Source: Chaunax sp. Z400
Lineage: Eukaryota; Chordata; Actinopteri; Lophiiformes; Chaunacidae
Length of the DNA stretch: 64,000 nucleotides
NCBI GenBank assembly: GCA_037577475.1
Contig: JBAGJB010000173.1
Location: 124,001-188,000 of the forward strand
Reading direction: 5' to 3'
The notes under the pieces were generated by a model, which had not been told where the DNA came from, did not search any database, and saw only the letters and a list, made by a program, of their open reading frames with translations. Below are positions 49,656 through 61,398 of the stretch, one piece after another. The position numbers and the translations under genes are program-made. The number at the start of each line of letters is the position of its first letter. Positions within the stretch are counted from its first letter, which is position 1.

Positions 49656-52259
49656 TTGGGAGTTAAACATTTTCCCTCTTTTGTCACCCTTGTAGGTCTG
49701 CTAATTATAACCCTGACCTGCACCCTGCTGGGGCTCATTGTAGGCCATGGACAAAAGCAAGCAATGACCGAGGAAATGTACAATGTCATAGTTCGCAAGT
49801 TGAGAGGAGAGTTTCATGTTCCAGTTTCTGAACGCACAAGAATTCAACAAAATGCCTTGGTGCGTCTCTGGAGAAATCAAGGGATCTATTCTCTCAGTGA
49901 GGATGGGCAGACACTGCTGTGTGCCGGCAAGCCAGTCATGCTACAGTCTAATGTTGATTGTGTTGTTAAAAAGGGTCTAGATGATACTAAGGGTTCTGGA
50001 GCAAGAAAGTTGAGCAAACGACTGAAAATGCATCATAGTGGCATAAGTGAAAGAAAGGTGCAGGAAATCTTGAACAAAACTGAGTGGTACCAACTTCAAA
50101 ATGCAAAGTTTCTGAATAAGCCCCCTTTGATGACCATTCAAGCCAAAGAAGTGCAAGATCGACACCAAATTGACCTATTGGACATGGGAAAAATGAAAAT
50201 TAGTTATGGTCAGGCTTTATACCGTTACATTCTCACAGTGATGGATGTGTTCAGTCGTTACATGTGGCTGAAACCATTGAAAAGAAAAAGTAGTGTTGAA
50301 ATCGCCAAACACCTTAACAAGATTTATCGTGAACATGGACCACCCAAAGTGTTACAACATGACAAAGGGACTGAGTTTAAAGGGGCAGTGAAAATTCTAA
50401 TGACATCTCTGCAAGTGAAAATAATTGAAAGTTCAGCATATCATCCACAAAGCCAAGGAAAGGTTGAGAGGACACATAGGTGGCTAAGAAAGAAGATCAT
50501 GTATGATCTGGTGAAATTTCAACGGAACGAAGTTAACTGGGTCAAGCACCTACCTGTATATTCAAGAGTGCTAAATGAGGATCTTAAAGAAGTTTTAGGC
50601 TGGAGGTCTCCATTTGAAGTATACTATGGAAGAAAAAGCAACAGCATAAGGCATCCTTTATGCGGTTCTCCATCTTCTGTTCGTAAGGAGTCTGTGAGGA
50701 ATCAACATTCAACTTTACCATCCTTGAGACATCGAGAAAAATTTGATACTAAACGAAAAAGGGTGAGAAGAATGGCACGGAAGGCCTCTGAGCACTGTGC
50801 TAAACTAATGATCAAGCGTGCATTCAAACAAAACCTATCACAACACTACAATGTTAAGGACGCTGTTTTGGTCAGAATGAGGGATGGTGCCCATCGAGTC
50901 TCCAAAAAGTATCACGTAAGGCGTGGTACAATTGTGAAAAAAAATCGAAAGCTCTCAAAATACAAAGTGAGTTTTAGGGACCCAAAGACCCTCCGACAAA
51001 CACAAAAATGGTTCTTCGTGTCGGATATAACTAGTGCTACCCGGCTGCGAAAAAAGACACACTCTAAAAAACCCAAGACAGCACCATCAAAGAGAGGCCT
51101 AAACCCACTTTTGTTTCAGTACACACACACAGACAGACTAGAGGAATTTATGTCCATGGAGTTAAGCATTCGCTATGACCCTGACCCAGATGGAAATTGT
51201 CAGTTTGCAGCCATGGCTGACCAGCTATCCACCCTTGGAATATTTAGATCACCAGAAAGCTTAAGAGATGAAATTGTCCAAGACCTCAGGAATTATCCAT
51301 ACAATGGAAATGGAACACTCTTGTTCAACTTTGTCGAGGGCAATGACTGGGATGGATACTTGGAAAGAATGGCCCGAACTGGAACCTATGGTGACCACAT
51401 TACTTCGCAAAGAGCATCTGAAATTTTCCAGGTCCAGTTTCTTGTAATTTCCTCTCTGGGAATCAATGCCTCAACTATTGTATCAGAGTCAAACATATAT
51501 TGTCACAACAATCCAGTGCTAGTACTTGGTCATGTGGCAGAGGGGCATGGAGAACATTATCTGAGTTTGGAGGGACCAGTCACACCATTTATAGAGCATG
51601 TTTTGGATGCTCAAGCAGGACAGTTATATGACAACAACACACTTTCACCACTGCAGCCTGCCTCACCAGATGAGTCTGACCCACCTATCCAGCCTGCCTC
51701 ACCAGATGAGTCTGACCCACCTATCCAGCCTGCCTCACCAGATGAGTCTGACCCACCTATCCAGCCTGACTCACCAGATGAGTCTGACCCACCTATCCAG
51801 CCTGACTCACCAGATGAGTCTGACCCACCTATCCAGCCTGACTCACCAGATGAGTGTGACCCACCTATCCAGCCTGAGGACCCTGTTCTGACTACACCCC
51901 CTGTTCAGCCTGTCCTACCAACTGAAATGTTTCAGTCTATTATCAAAATGACCCTTGAGGATGACATGTCAATGCTTGGGACGTTTATCAGAGTGTCTCA
52001 ACATTTTAAAGACATTGCAGATCGATTCCATCCATCAATCTATCTAAGGGAAACATTAAGCCGAAGCCTTGGGTTGGACGTCGTTGGAAAGCACACAATT
52101 AGTGTACAAAGGTTGTACAAAGCAGCAGGGCGCTTTGGTGGTGTGGCATTAAAACTCAAGGAGCTGTTTGGGAAACATTCCAAGTGGTTTATGGCTTGGC
52201 TGGTAATTAGACATATTAGACATGGACAATTTGAAATTACGGATATATTTTGGAAATAG
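49656..52259 (+). CDS. Ginger-like DDE integrase fused to an OTU-type cysteine protease domain
   Basis: An open frame of 867 codons, uninterrupted. Residues about 165-325 are a retroviral-type integrase core with D173 (HQIDLLDM), D236 (LQHDKGTEF) and E271 (SQGKVERTHR), the last two 35 positions apart, as in the DD35E class. Residues about 395-465 (KDAVLVRMRDG to KWFFVSDITS) resemble the integrase C-terminal GPY/F-like module. Residues about 500-640 match an OTU deubiquitinase/protease fold with D512-G-N-C515 and a catalytic-type H634 in GEHYLSL. Residues 667-740 are six copies of a 12-residue PxSPDESDPPIQ repeat, then an unassigned C-terminal domain of 110 residues. The upstream H2C2 zinc finger looks degenerate. 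The first 36 residues may not be coding: a splice model starts at 48224, and M37 (49764) is an alternative. AATAAA follows at 52483. It is likely the transposase of an autonomous Ginger-type element, or a recently captured copy. Integrase call strong, OTU strong, Ginger class moderate. Confidence 0.88.
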   Translation: MGVKHFPSFVTLVGLLIITLTCTLLGLIVGHGQKQAMTEEMYNVIVRKLRGEFHVPVSERTRIQQNALVRLWRNQGIYSLSEDGQTLLCAGKPVMLQSNVDCVVKKGLDDTKGSGARKLSKRLKMHHSGISERKVQEILNKTEWYQLQNAKFLNKPPLMTIQAKEVQDRHQIDLLDMGKMKISYGQALYRYILTVMDVFSRYMWLKPLKRKSSVEIAKHLNKIYREHGPPKVLQHDKGTEFKGAVKILMTSLQVKIIESSAYHPQSQGKVERTHRWLRKKIMYDLVKFQRNEVNWVKHLPVYSRVLNEDLKEVLGWRSPFEVYYGRKSNSIRHPLCGSPSSVRKESVRNQHSTLPSLRHREKFDTKRKRVRRMARKASEHCAKLMIKRAFKQNLSQHYNVKDAVLVRMRDGAHRVSKKYHVRRGTIVKKNRKLSKYKVSFRDPKTLRQTQKWFFVSDITSATRLRKKTHSKKPKTAPSKRGLNPLLFQYTHTDRLEEFMSMELSIRYDPDPDGNCQFAAMADQLSTLGIFRSPESLRDEIVQDLRNYPYNGNGTLLFNFVEGNDWDGYLERMARTGTYGDHITSQRASEIFQVQFLVISSLGINASTIVSESNIYCHNNPVLVLGHVAEGHGEHYLSLEGPVTPFIEHVLDAQAGQLYDNNTLSPLQPASPDESDPPIQPASPDESDPPIQPASPDESDPPIQPDSPDESDPPIQPDSPDESDPPIQPDSPDECDPPIQPEDPVLTTPPVQPVLPTEMFQSIIKMTLEDDMSMLGTFIRVSQHFKDIADRFHPSIYLRETLSRSLGLDVVGKHTISVQRLYKAAGRFGGVALKLKELFGKHSKWFMAWLVIRHIRHGQFEITDIFWK
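51655..51880 (+). repeat. In-frame 36-bp coding minisatellite
   Basis: Six near-identical 36-bp units inside the integrase-OTU gene encode the acidic, proline-rich 12-residue repeat. The last unit has a Ser-to-Cys change (PDECDPPIQ). Identity at DNA level implies recent slippage under frame constraint. Confidence 0.93.
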
Positions 52260-52766
52260 AAATTTTGTTGTTTGTTTAGCCTTTTGAGGCAATTTCATAT
52301 TTGTTTAAAATTAATCTTAGTGGAGAAATTTGCTGGTCACAGCAGCTCTCTAAACAAGCAGAAGACACTTACGTTGTTTAAGGTAGAACTTATATTCATT
52401 GGTTCATTATTATTTTAAATTGGCCGCAAGCCTGCATGTGTTGGTTGCATTTATTGTTGTTGAAAGGTTCTATAAATGCATAAATAAAGCTGTTCTTTAC
52501 CTATTCATCAGCGTTTCTATTTTGTATGTGCATATGTTAATGTTTACGAATGGATTAAATTTTGATACCCAGAGTTTTGTTCTGTATTATAAGAAGCATA
52601 ATACGGTTTGTTGGATGTTTATAACTATTCTTGATGTGGTTTTGGTATCCAATAAAAAAAATCTGGAATTTACAGAATATTCTCTGTTAATGCAACCTTT
52701 GAATAGTGTACTGATAGTAATTGCTAAGTACTGCTACTAGGCTAATACAGTGATACTAATAATAGG
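52260..52766 (+). other. 3' flank/UTR of the integrase-OTU gene
   Basis: AT-rich, with poly(A) signals AATAAA at 52483-52488 and CCAATAAAA near 52650. A 113-codon frame here is hydrophobic and AT-rich, with no recognised domain, and is not called. Confidence 0.55.
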
Positions 52767-53096
52767 CCTAACTTTTACAAATACTTTAAAGTAAAATAAA
52801 ATACAATTAACAAACAAATAAACAATGCTTTAGAATTGTTATTACGTAATGCACCATGTTATTACATTTTCTAGAGAATAAAAAAGTTGCAAGTGCATTT
52901 TGTAATAATCTTCTCAAAATGTAATAACTTATTACATAATGCGGCAAAATTTATTACAAAATGCGTTGGGGCAGTTTATTACAAAATGCGGCAGTTTATT
53001 ACAAAATGCGGCTTTATTACAAAATGAAATGAAAAAGTTATTACATTTTGGACGTTTATTACAAAATGCACCGTTATTACAAAATGCGGCTCAACA
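52767..53096. repeat. Solo copy of the foldback terminal repeat (R2)
   Basis: 330 bp, nearly identical to 47802-48131 and in the same orientation, ending GGCTCAACA. It follows the 3' flank of the integrase gene and may be the right end of the autonomous element. The next four bases are CGCC. Confidence 0.9.
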
Positions 53097-53289
53097 CGCC
53101 CTCCCCTCCCTGGCTGAGTGACAGACCATGTAGAGCTTTGAATTTGGCCACAAGTTATTGGCCTATATAATTCCAAACGTGTTCTGTCATACATAGATTT
53201 ATTGGGCTACATAGCTCTAAGGGAAATTGCATAAAAAACAACAAAAAGTCACTCTTGTATAAATTCATTGTTTAACAAACAACAATAAT

Positions 53290-53551
53290 AGGTATTATTA
53301 CATAATGCACCATGTTATTACATTTCCTAGAAAATAAAAAAGTTGCAAGTGCATTTTGTAATAATCTTCTCAAAATGTAATAACTTATTACATAATGTGG
53401 CAAAATTTATTACCAAATGCGTTGGGGCAGTTTATTACAAAATGCGGCAGTTTATTACAAAATGAAATGAAAAAGTTATTACATTTTGGACGTTTATTAG
53501 TATAAACCTTTAGTATAAAAAAGCACCGTTATTACAAAATGCGGCTCAACA
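53290..53551. repeat. Third right-hand terminal repeat (R3), diverged, carrying a Sat3 unit
   Basis: Same orientation as R1 and R2 and ending GGCTCAACA, but lacking one 18-bp subterminal motif. At about 53498-53522 the expected TTATTACAAAATGCACC is replaced by a Sat3-like GTATAAACCTTTAGTATAAA insert. The Sat3 right array begins on the next base. The preceding 193 bp (53097-53289) hold no recognised feature. Confidence 0.85.
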
Positions 53552-56500
53552 AACCTTTAGTATAAACCTTTAGTTAAACCTTTAGTTAAACCTTTAGTTA
53601 AACCTTTAGTATAAACCTCTAGTTAAACCTTTAGTATAAACCTTTAGTATAAACCTTTAGTATAAACCTTTAGTTAAACCTTTAGTATAAACCTTTAGTA
53701 TAAACCTTTACTATAAACCTTTAGTTAAACCTTTAGTATAAACCTTTAGTTAAACCTTTAGTATAAACTTTTAGTCAAACCTTTAGTATAAACCTTTAGT
53801 ATAAAAATTTTAGTTAAACCTTTAGTATAAACCTTTAGTTAAACCTTTAGTATAAACCTTTAGTATAAACCTTTAGTATAAACCTTTAGTATAAACCTTT
53901 AGTTAAACCTTTAGTATAAACCTTTAGTATAAACCTTTAGTATAAACCTTTAGTATAAACCTTTAGTTAAACCTTTAGTATAAACCTTTAGTATAAACCT
54001 CTAGTTAAACCTTTAGTATAAACCTTTAGTATAAACCATTAACCTTTAGTTAAACCTTTAGTTAAACCTTTAGTATAAACCTTTAGTATAAACCTTGAGT
54101 TAAACCTTTAGTATAAACCTTGAGTTAAACCTTTAGTATAAACCTTTAGTTAAACCTTTAGTCAAACCTTTAGTATAAACCTTTTGTATAAACCTTTTGT
54201 ATAAACCTTTAGTATAAACCTTTAGTATAAACCTTTAGTATAAACCTTTAGTTAAACCTTTAGTTAAACCTTTAGTTAAACCTTTAGTATAAACCTTTAG
54301 TATAAACCTCTAGTATAAACCTTTACTATAAACCTTTAGTTAAACCTTTAGTATAAACCTTTAGTTAAACCTTTAGTATAAACTTTTAGTCAAACCTTTA
54401 GTATAAACCTTTACTATAAACCTTTAGTTAAACCTTTAGTATAAACCTTTAGTTAAACCTTTAGTATAAACTTTTAGTCAAACCTTTAGTATAAACCTTT
54501 AGTATAAAAATTTTAGTTAAACCTTTAGTTAAACCTTTAGTATAAACCTTTAGTTAAACCTTTAGTATAAACCTTTAGTATAAACCTTTAGTTAAACCTT
54601 TAGTATAAACCTTTACTATAAACCTTTTGTTAAACCTTTAGTAAAACCTTTAGTATAAACCTTTAGTATAAACCTTTAGTTAAACCTTTAGTATAAACCT
54701 TTAGTATAAACCTTTAGTATAAACCTTTAGTTAAACCTTTAGTTAAACCTTTAGTTAAACGTTTAGTATAAACCTTTAGTATAAAAATTTTAGTTAAACC
54801 TTTAGTATAAACCTTTAGTTAAACCTTTAGTATAAACCTTTAGTATAAACCTTTAGTATAAACCTTTAGTTAAACCTTTAGTATAAACCTTTAGTATAAA
54901 CCTTTAGTATAAACCTTTAGTATAAACCTTTAGTTAAACCTTTAGTATAAACCTTTAGTATAAACCTCTAGTTAAACCTTTAGTATAAACCTTTAGTATA
55001 AACCTCTAGTTAAACCTTTAGTATAAACCTTTAGTATAAACCATTAACCTTTAGTTAAACCTTTAGTATAAACCTTGAGTTAAACCTTTAGTATAAACCT
55101 TGAGTTAAACCTTTAGTATAAACCTTGAGTTAAACCTTTAGTATAAACCTTTAGTTAAACCTTTAGTCAAACCTTTAGTATAAACCTTTTGTATAAACCT
55201 TTTGTATAAACCTTTAGTATAAACCTTTAGTATAAACCTTTAGTTAAACCTTTAGTTAAACCTTTAGTTAAACCTTTAGTATAAACCTTTAGTATAAACC
55301 TCTAGTATAAACCTTTACTATAAACCTTTAGTTAAACCTTTAGTATAAACCTTTAGTTAAACCTTTAGTATAAACTTTTAGTCAAACCTTTAGTATAAAC
55401 CTTTACTATAAACCTTTAGTTAAACCTTTAGTATAAACCTTTAGTTAAACCTTTAGTATAAACTTTTAGTCAAACCTTTAGTATAAACCTTTAGTATAAA
55501 AATTTTAGTTAAACCTTTAGTTAAACCTTTAGTATAAACCTTTAGTTAAACCTTTAGTATAAACCTTTAGTATAAACCTTTAGTTAAACCTTTAGTATAA
55601 ACCTTTACTATAAACCTTTTGTTAAACCTTTAGTAAAACCTTTAGTATAAACCTTTAGTATAAACCTTTAGTTAAACCTTTAGTATAAACCTTTAGTATA
55701 AACCTTTAGTATAAACCTTTAGTTAAACCTTTAGTTAAACCTTTAGTTAAACGTTTAGTATAAACCTTTAGTATAAACCTTTAGTATAAACCTTTAGTTA
55801 AACCTTTAGTATAAACCTTTAGTTAAACCTTTAGTATAAACCTTTAGTTAAACCTTTAGTATAAACCTTTAGTATAAACCTTTAGTATAAACCTTTAGTA
55901 TAAACCTTTAGTTAAACCTTTAGTTAAACCTTTAGTATAAACCTTTAGTATAAACCTTTAGTTAAACCTTTAGTTAAACCTTTAGTAGAAACCTTTAGTA
56001 TAAACCTTTAGTTAAACCTTTAGTATAAACCTTTAGTTAAACCTTTAGTTAAACCTTTAGTTAAACCTTTAGTATAAACCTCTAGTTAAACCTTTAGTAT
56101 AAACCTTTAGTATAAACCTTTAGTTAAACCTTTAGTATAAACCTTTAGTATAAACTTTTAGTCAAACCTTTAGTTAAACCTTTAGTATAAACCTTTAGTA
56201 TAACCCTTTAGTATAAACCTTTAGTTAAACCTTTAGTTAAACCTTTAGTAGAAACCTTTAGTATAAACCTTTAGTTAAACCTTTAGTATAAACCTTTAGT
56301 TAAACCTTTAGTATAAACCTTTAGTATAAACTTTTAGTTAAACCTTTAGTTAAACCTTTAGTATAAACCTTTAGTATAAACCTTTAGTATAAACTTTTAG
56401 TATAAACCTTTAGTTAAACCTTTAGTTAAACCTTTAGTAGAAACCTTTAGTATAAACCTTTTGTTGAACCTTTAGTATAAACCTTTACTTAAACCTTTAG

Positions 56501-57711
56501 TTAAACCTTTAGTATAAACCTCTAGTTAAACCTTTAGTATAAACCTTTAGTATAAACCTTTAGTATAAACCTTTACTATAAACCTTTAGTTAAACCTTTA
56601 GTAAAACCTTTAGTTAAACCTTTAGTATAAACCTTTAGTTAAACCTTTAGTATAAACTTTTAGTCAAACCTTTATTATAAACCTTTAGTATAAACATTTA
56701 GTATAAACCTTTATTATAAACCTTTAGTATAAACCTTTAGTATAAACCTTTATTATAAACCTTTAGTATAAACCTTTAGTTAAACCTTTAGTATAAACCT
56801 TTAGTATAAACCTTTAGTATAAACCTTTAGTTAAACCTTTAGTTAAACCTTTAGTATAAACCTTTAGTATAAACCTTTAGTATAAACCTTTAGTTAAACC
56901 TTTAGTATAAACCTTTAGTTAAACCTTTAGTATAAACCTTTAGTATAAACCTTTAGTATAAACCTTTAGTTAAACCTTTAGTTAAACCTTTAGTTAAACC
57001 TTTAGTATAAACCTTTAGTTAAACCTTTAGTATAAACCTTTAGTTAAACCTTTAGTATAAACCTTTAGTTAAACCTTTAGTATAAACCTTTAGTATAAAC
57101 CTTTAGTATAAACCTTTAGTATAAACCTTTAGTTGAACCTTTAGTATAAACCTTTAGTATAAACCTTTAGTATAAACCTTTAGTTAAACCTTTAGTTAAA
57201 CCTTTACTATAAACCTTTAGTAATAAACCTTTAGTAATAAACCTTTAGTATAAACCTTTAGTATAAACCTTTAGTATAAACCTTTAGTATAAACCTTTAG
57301 TATAAACCTTTAGTATAAACCTTTAGTTAAACCTTTAGTATAAACCTTTAGTATAAACCTTTAGTATAAACCTTTAGTATAAACCTTTAGTATAAACCTT
57401 TAGTATAAACCTTTATTATAAACCTTTAGTATAAACCTTTAGTATAAACCTTTAGTATAAACCTTTAGTATAAACCTTTAGTATAAACCTTTAGTATAAA
57501 CCTTTATTATAAACCTTTAGTATAAACCTTTAGTATAAACCTTTATTATAAACCTTTATTATAAACCTTTAGTATAAACCTTTAGTATAAACCTTTATTA
57601 TAAACCTTTAGTATAAACCTTTAGTTAAACCTTTAGTATAAACCTTTAGTTAAACCTTTAGTATAAACCTTTAGTATAAACCTTTAGTATAAACCTTTAG
57701 TATAAACTTTT
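53552..57711. repeat. Sat3 right array: same 12/14-bp minisatellite, inverted orientation
   Basis: 4.16 kb of CCTTTAGTATAAA and CCTTTAGTTAAA units, the reverse complement of the left Sat3 array. Internal segments of about 1 kb repeat (for example 53780-54780 and 54780-55740 share the same order of rare variants such as AAAATTTTAG and CCATTAACC). It passes directly into the 9-bp Sat2 array at about 57712. Confidence 0.96.
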
Positions 57712-60700
57712 ATAGTATGTATAGTATGTACAGTATGTATAGTATGTATAGTATGTACAGTATGAATAATATGTATAGTATGTACAGTATGAATAATATG
57801 TATAGTATCTACATTATGAATAGTATGTGTAGTATATACAGTATGTTTAGTATGAATAGTATGTATAGTATGAATAGTATGTATAGTATGTATAGTATGT
57901 ACAGTATGAATAGTATGTATAGTATGAATAGTATGAATGGTATGTACAGTATGAATAGTATGTACAGTATGTACAGTATGAATAGTATGTATAGTATGAA
58001 TAGTATGTATAGTATGTACAGTATGAATAGTATGTACAGTATGAATAGTATGTATAGTATGTACAGTATGAATAGTATGTACAGTATGAATAGTATGTAT
58101 AGTATGTACAGTATGAAGAGTATGTATAGTATGAATAGTATGTATAGTACGAATAGTATGTATATTATGAGTAGTATGTATAGTATAAATAGTATGTACA
58201 GTATAAATAGTATGAATAGTATGAATAGTATGGACAGTATGAATAGTATGAATAGTATGGACAGTATGAATAGTATGTATAGTATGTACAGTATGAATAG
58301 TATGTATAGCATGAATAGTATGTATAGTATGTACAGTATGAATAGTATGTACAGTATGAATAGTATGTATAGTATGTACAGTATGAATAGTATGTATAGT
58401 ATGTACAGTATGAATAGTATGTATAGTATGTACAGTATGAATAGTATGAATAGTATGTATAGTATGTATAGTACGAATAGTATGTATAGTATGAGTAGTA
58501 TGTATAGTATGTACAGTATGAATAGTATGTATAGTATGTACATTATGAATAGTATGAATAGTATGTACAGTATGAATAGTATGAGTAGTATGTATAGTAT
58601 GTACAGTATGAATAGTATGTATAGTATGTACATTATGAATAGTATGAATAGTATGTACAGTATGAATAGTATGTATAGTATAAATAGTATGTATAGTATA
58701 AATAGTATGTATAGTATGTATAGTATAAATAGTATGTACAGTATGTATAGTATGTACAGTATGACTAGTATGTGTAGTATGAATAGTATGTATAGTAGGA
58801 ATAGTATGTATAGTATGAATAGTATGTATAGTATGTACAGTATGAATAGTATGCATAGTACGTCTAGTATGTATAGTAGGAATAGTATGTACAGTATGAA
58901 TAGTATGTATAGTATGTATAGTATGAATAGTATGTACAGTATGAATAGTATGTATAGTATGTATAGTAAAAATAGTATGTATAGTATGAATAGTATGTAT
59001 AGTAGTAGTATGTGTAGTATGTATAGTATGAATAGTATGTATAGAATGAACAGTATGTATAGTATGAATAGTATGTATAGTATGTATAGTATGAATAGTA
59101 TGTACAGTATGAATAGTATGTATAGTATGTATAGTAAAAATAGTATGTATACTATGAATAGTATGTATAGTAGTAGTATGTGTAGTATGTATAGTATGTA
59201 TAGTATGAATAGTATGAATAGTATGTATAGAATGAACAGTATGTATAGTATGAATAGTATGTATAGTATGTACAGTATGAATAGTATGTACAGCATGTAT
59301 GGTATGTATTGTATGTACATTATGTAAAGTATGTATAGTATGAATAGTATGTATGGCATGTATAGTATGAATAGTATGTATGGTATGCATGGTATGCATA
59401 GTATGTATAGAATTCATATGTATAGTATGAATAGTATGTATAGTATGAATAGTATGTATAGTATGAATAGTATGTATAGTAGTAGTATGTGTAGAATGAA
59501 TAGTATGTATAGTATGTATAGTATGAATAGTATGTATGGTATGCATGGTATGCATAGTATGTATAGAATTTATATGTATAGTATGTATAGTAAAAATAGT
59601 ATGTATAGTATGAATAGTATGTATAGTAGTAGTATGTGTAGAATGAATAGTATGTATAATATGTATAGTATGAATAGTATGTATAGTATGAATAGTAGTA
59701 GTATGTATAGAATGAATAGTATGTATAGTATGAATAGTATGTATAGTATGAATAGTATGTACAGTATGAATAGTATTTTATAGTATGAATAGTATGTACA
59801 GTATGATTAGTATGTACAGTATGAATAGTATGTATAGTATGTACAGTATGAATAGTATGTATAGTATAAATGGTATGTATGGCATGTATAGTATGAATAG
59901 TATATATGGTATGCATGGTATGCATAGTATGTATAGAATTTATATGTATAGTATGAATAGTATGTATAGTATGTAAAGTAAAAAATAGTATGTATAGTAT
60001 GAATAGTATGTATAGTAGTAGTATGTGTGGAAATAATAGTATGTATAGTATGTATAGTATGAATAGTATGTATAGAATGAATAGTATGTATAGTATAAAT
60101 AGTATGTTTAGTAAAAAATATTATGTATATGTATGTAAAGTATGAATAGTATGTATAGTATGTATAGTATGTACAGTATGAATAGTATGTATAGTATAAA
60201 TAGTATGTATAGTATGTAGAGTATGTATAGTATGTATAGTATAAACAGTATGTTTAGTATGAATAGTATGTATAGTATGAATAGTATGTATAGTATGTAC
60301 AGTATGAATAGTATGTATAGTATGAATAGTATGAATAGTATGTATAGTATGTACAGTATGAATAGTATGTATAGAATAAACAGTATGTTTAGTATAAATA
60401 GTATGTACAGTATGAATAGTATGAATAGTATGTATAGTATGAATAGTAGTAGTATGTGTAGAATGAACAGTATGTATAGTATGAATAGTATGTATAGTAT
60501 AAATAGTATGTATGGCATGTATAGTATGAATAGTATGTATAGTAGTAGTATGTGTAGAAATAATAGTATGAATAGTATGTATAGTAGGAATAGTATGTAT
60601 AGTATGAATAGTATGTATAGTATGTACAGTATGAATAGTACGCATAGTATGTATAGTATGTATAGTAGGAATAGTATGTACAGTATGAATACTATGTATA

Positions 60701-61398
60701 GTATGTACAGTATGAATAGTATGTACAGTATGTATAGTATGTACAGTATGAATAGTATGTATAGTATGTACATTATGAATAGTATGAATAGTATGTACAG
60801 TATGAATAGTATGTATAGTATAAATAGTATGTATAGTATAAATAGTATGTATAGTATGTATAGTATAAATAGTATGTACAGTATATATAGTATGAATAGT
60901 ATGTACAGTATGTATAGTATGAATAGTATGTATAGTATGAATAGTATGTATGGTATGCATGGTATGCATAGTATGTATAGAATTTATATGTATAGTATGT
61001 ATAGTAAAAATAGTATGTATAGTATGAATAGTATGTATAGTATGAATAGTATGTATAGTATGTACAGTATGTACAATATGAATAGTATGTATAGTATGTA
61101 CAGTATGAATAGTATGTACAATATGAATAGTATGTATAGTATGTACAGTATGAATAGTATGTATAGTATGAATAGTATGTATAGTATGTACAGTATGAAT
61201 AGTATGTATAGTATGTACAGTATGAATAGTATGAATAGTATGTATAGTATGTACAGTATGAATAGTATGAATAGTATGTATAGTATGTATAGTATGTATA
61301 GTATAAATAGTATGTACAGTATGAATAGTATGTATAGTATGAATAGTAGTCGTATGTGTAGAATGAACAGTATGTACAGTATGTATAGTATGAATACA
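57712..61398. repeat. Sat2: 9-bp minisatellite array, copy 2 (3.7 kb)
   Basis: The same 9-mers and punctuation motifs as 21483-29580, in the same orientation (GAATTTATATG or GAATTCATATG near 59411, 59567, 59937 and 60980; GTAGTAGTATGTGTAG repeatedly). It ends at the same junction with the DUF6729-like gene as copy 1. Frames on both strands are artefacts of the 9-bp period. Confidence 0.96.

Noticed and set aside
49656..52259. Retrovirus or LTR retrotransposon origin of the integrase
   Set aside because: No gag, protease, reverse transcriptase or LTR is nearby. The integrase stands alone with inverted TGT...ACA repeats around it, which fits a DNA transposon of Ginger type better.
52399..52740. 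113-codon hydrophobic frame after the integrase gene
   Set aside because: AT-rich 3' flank containing poly(A) signals; no recognised motif and no sign of its own promoter.
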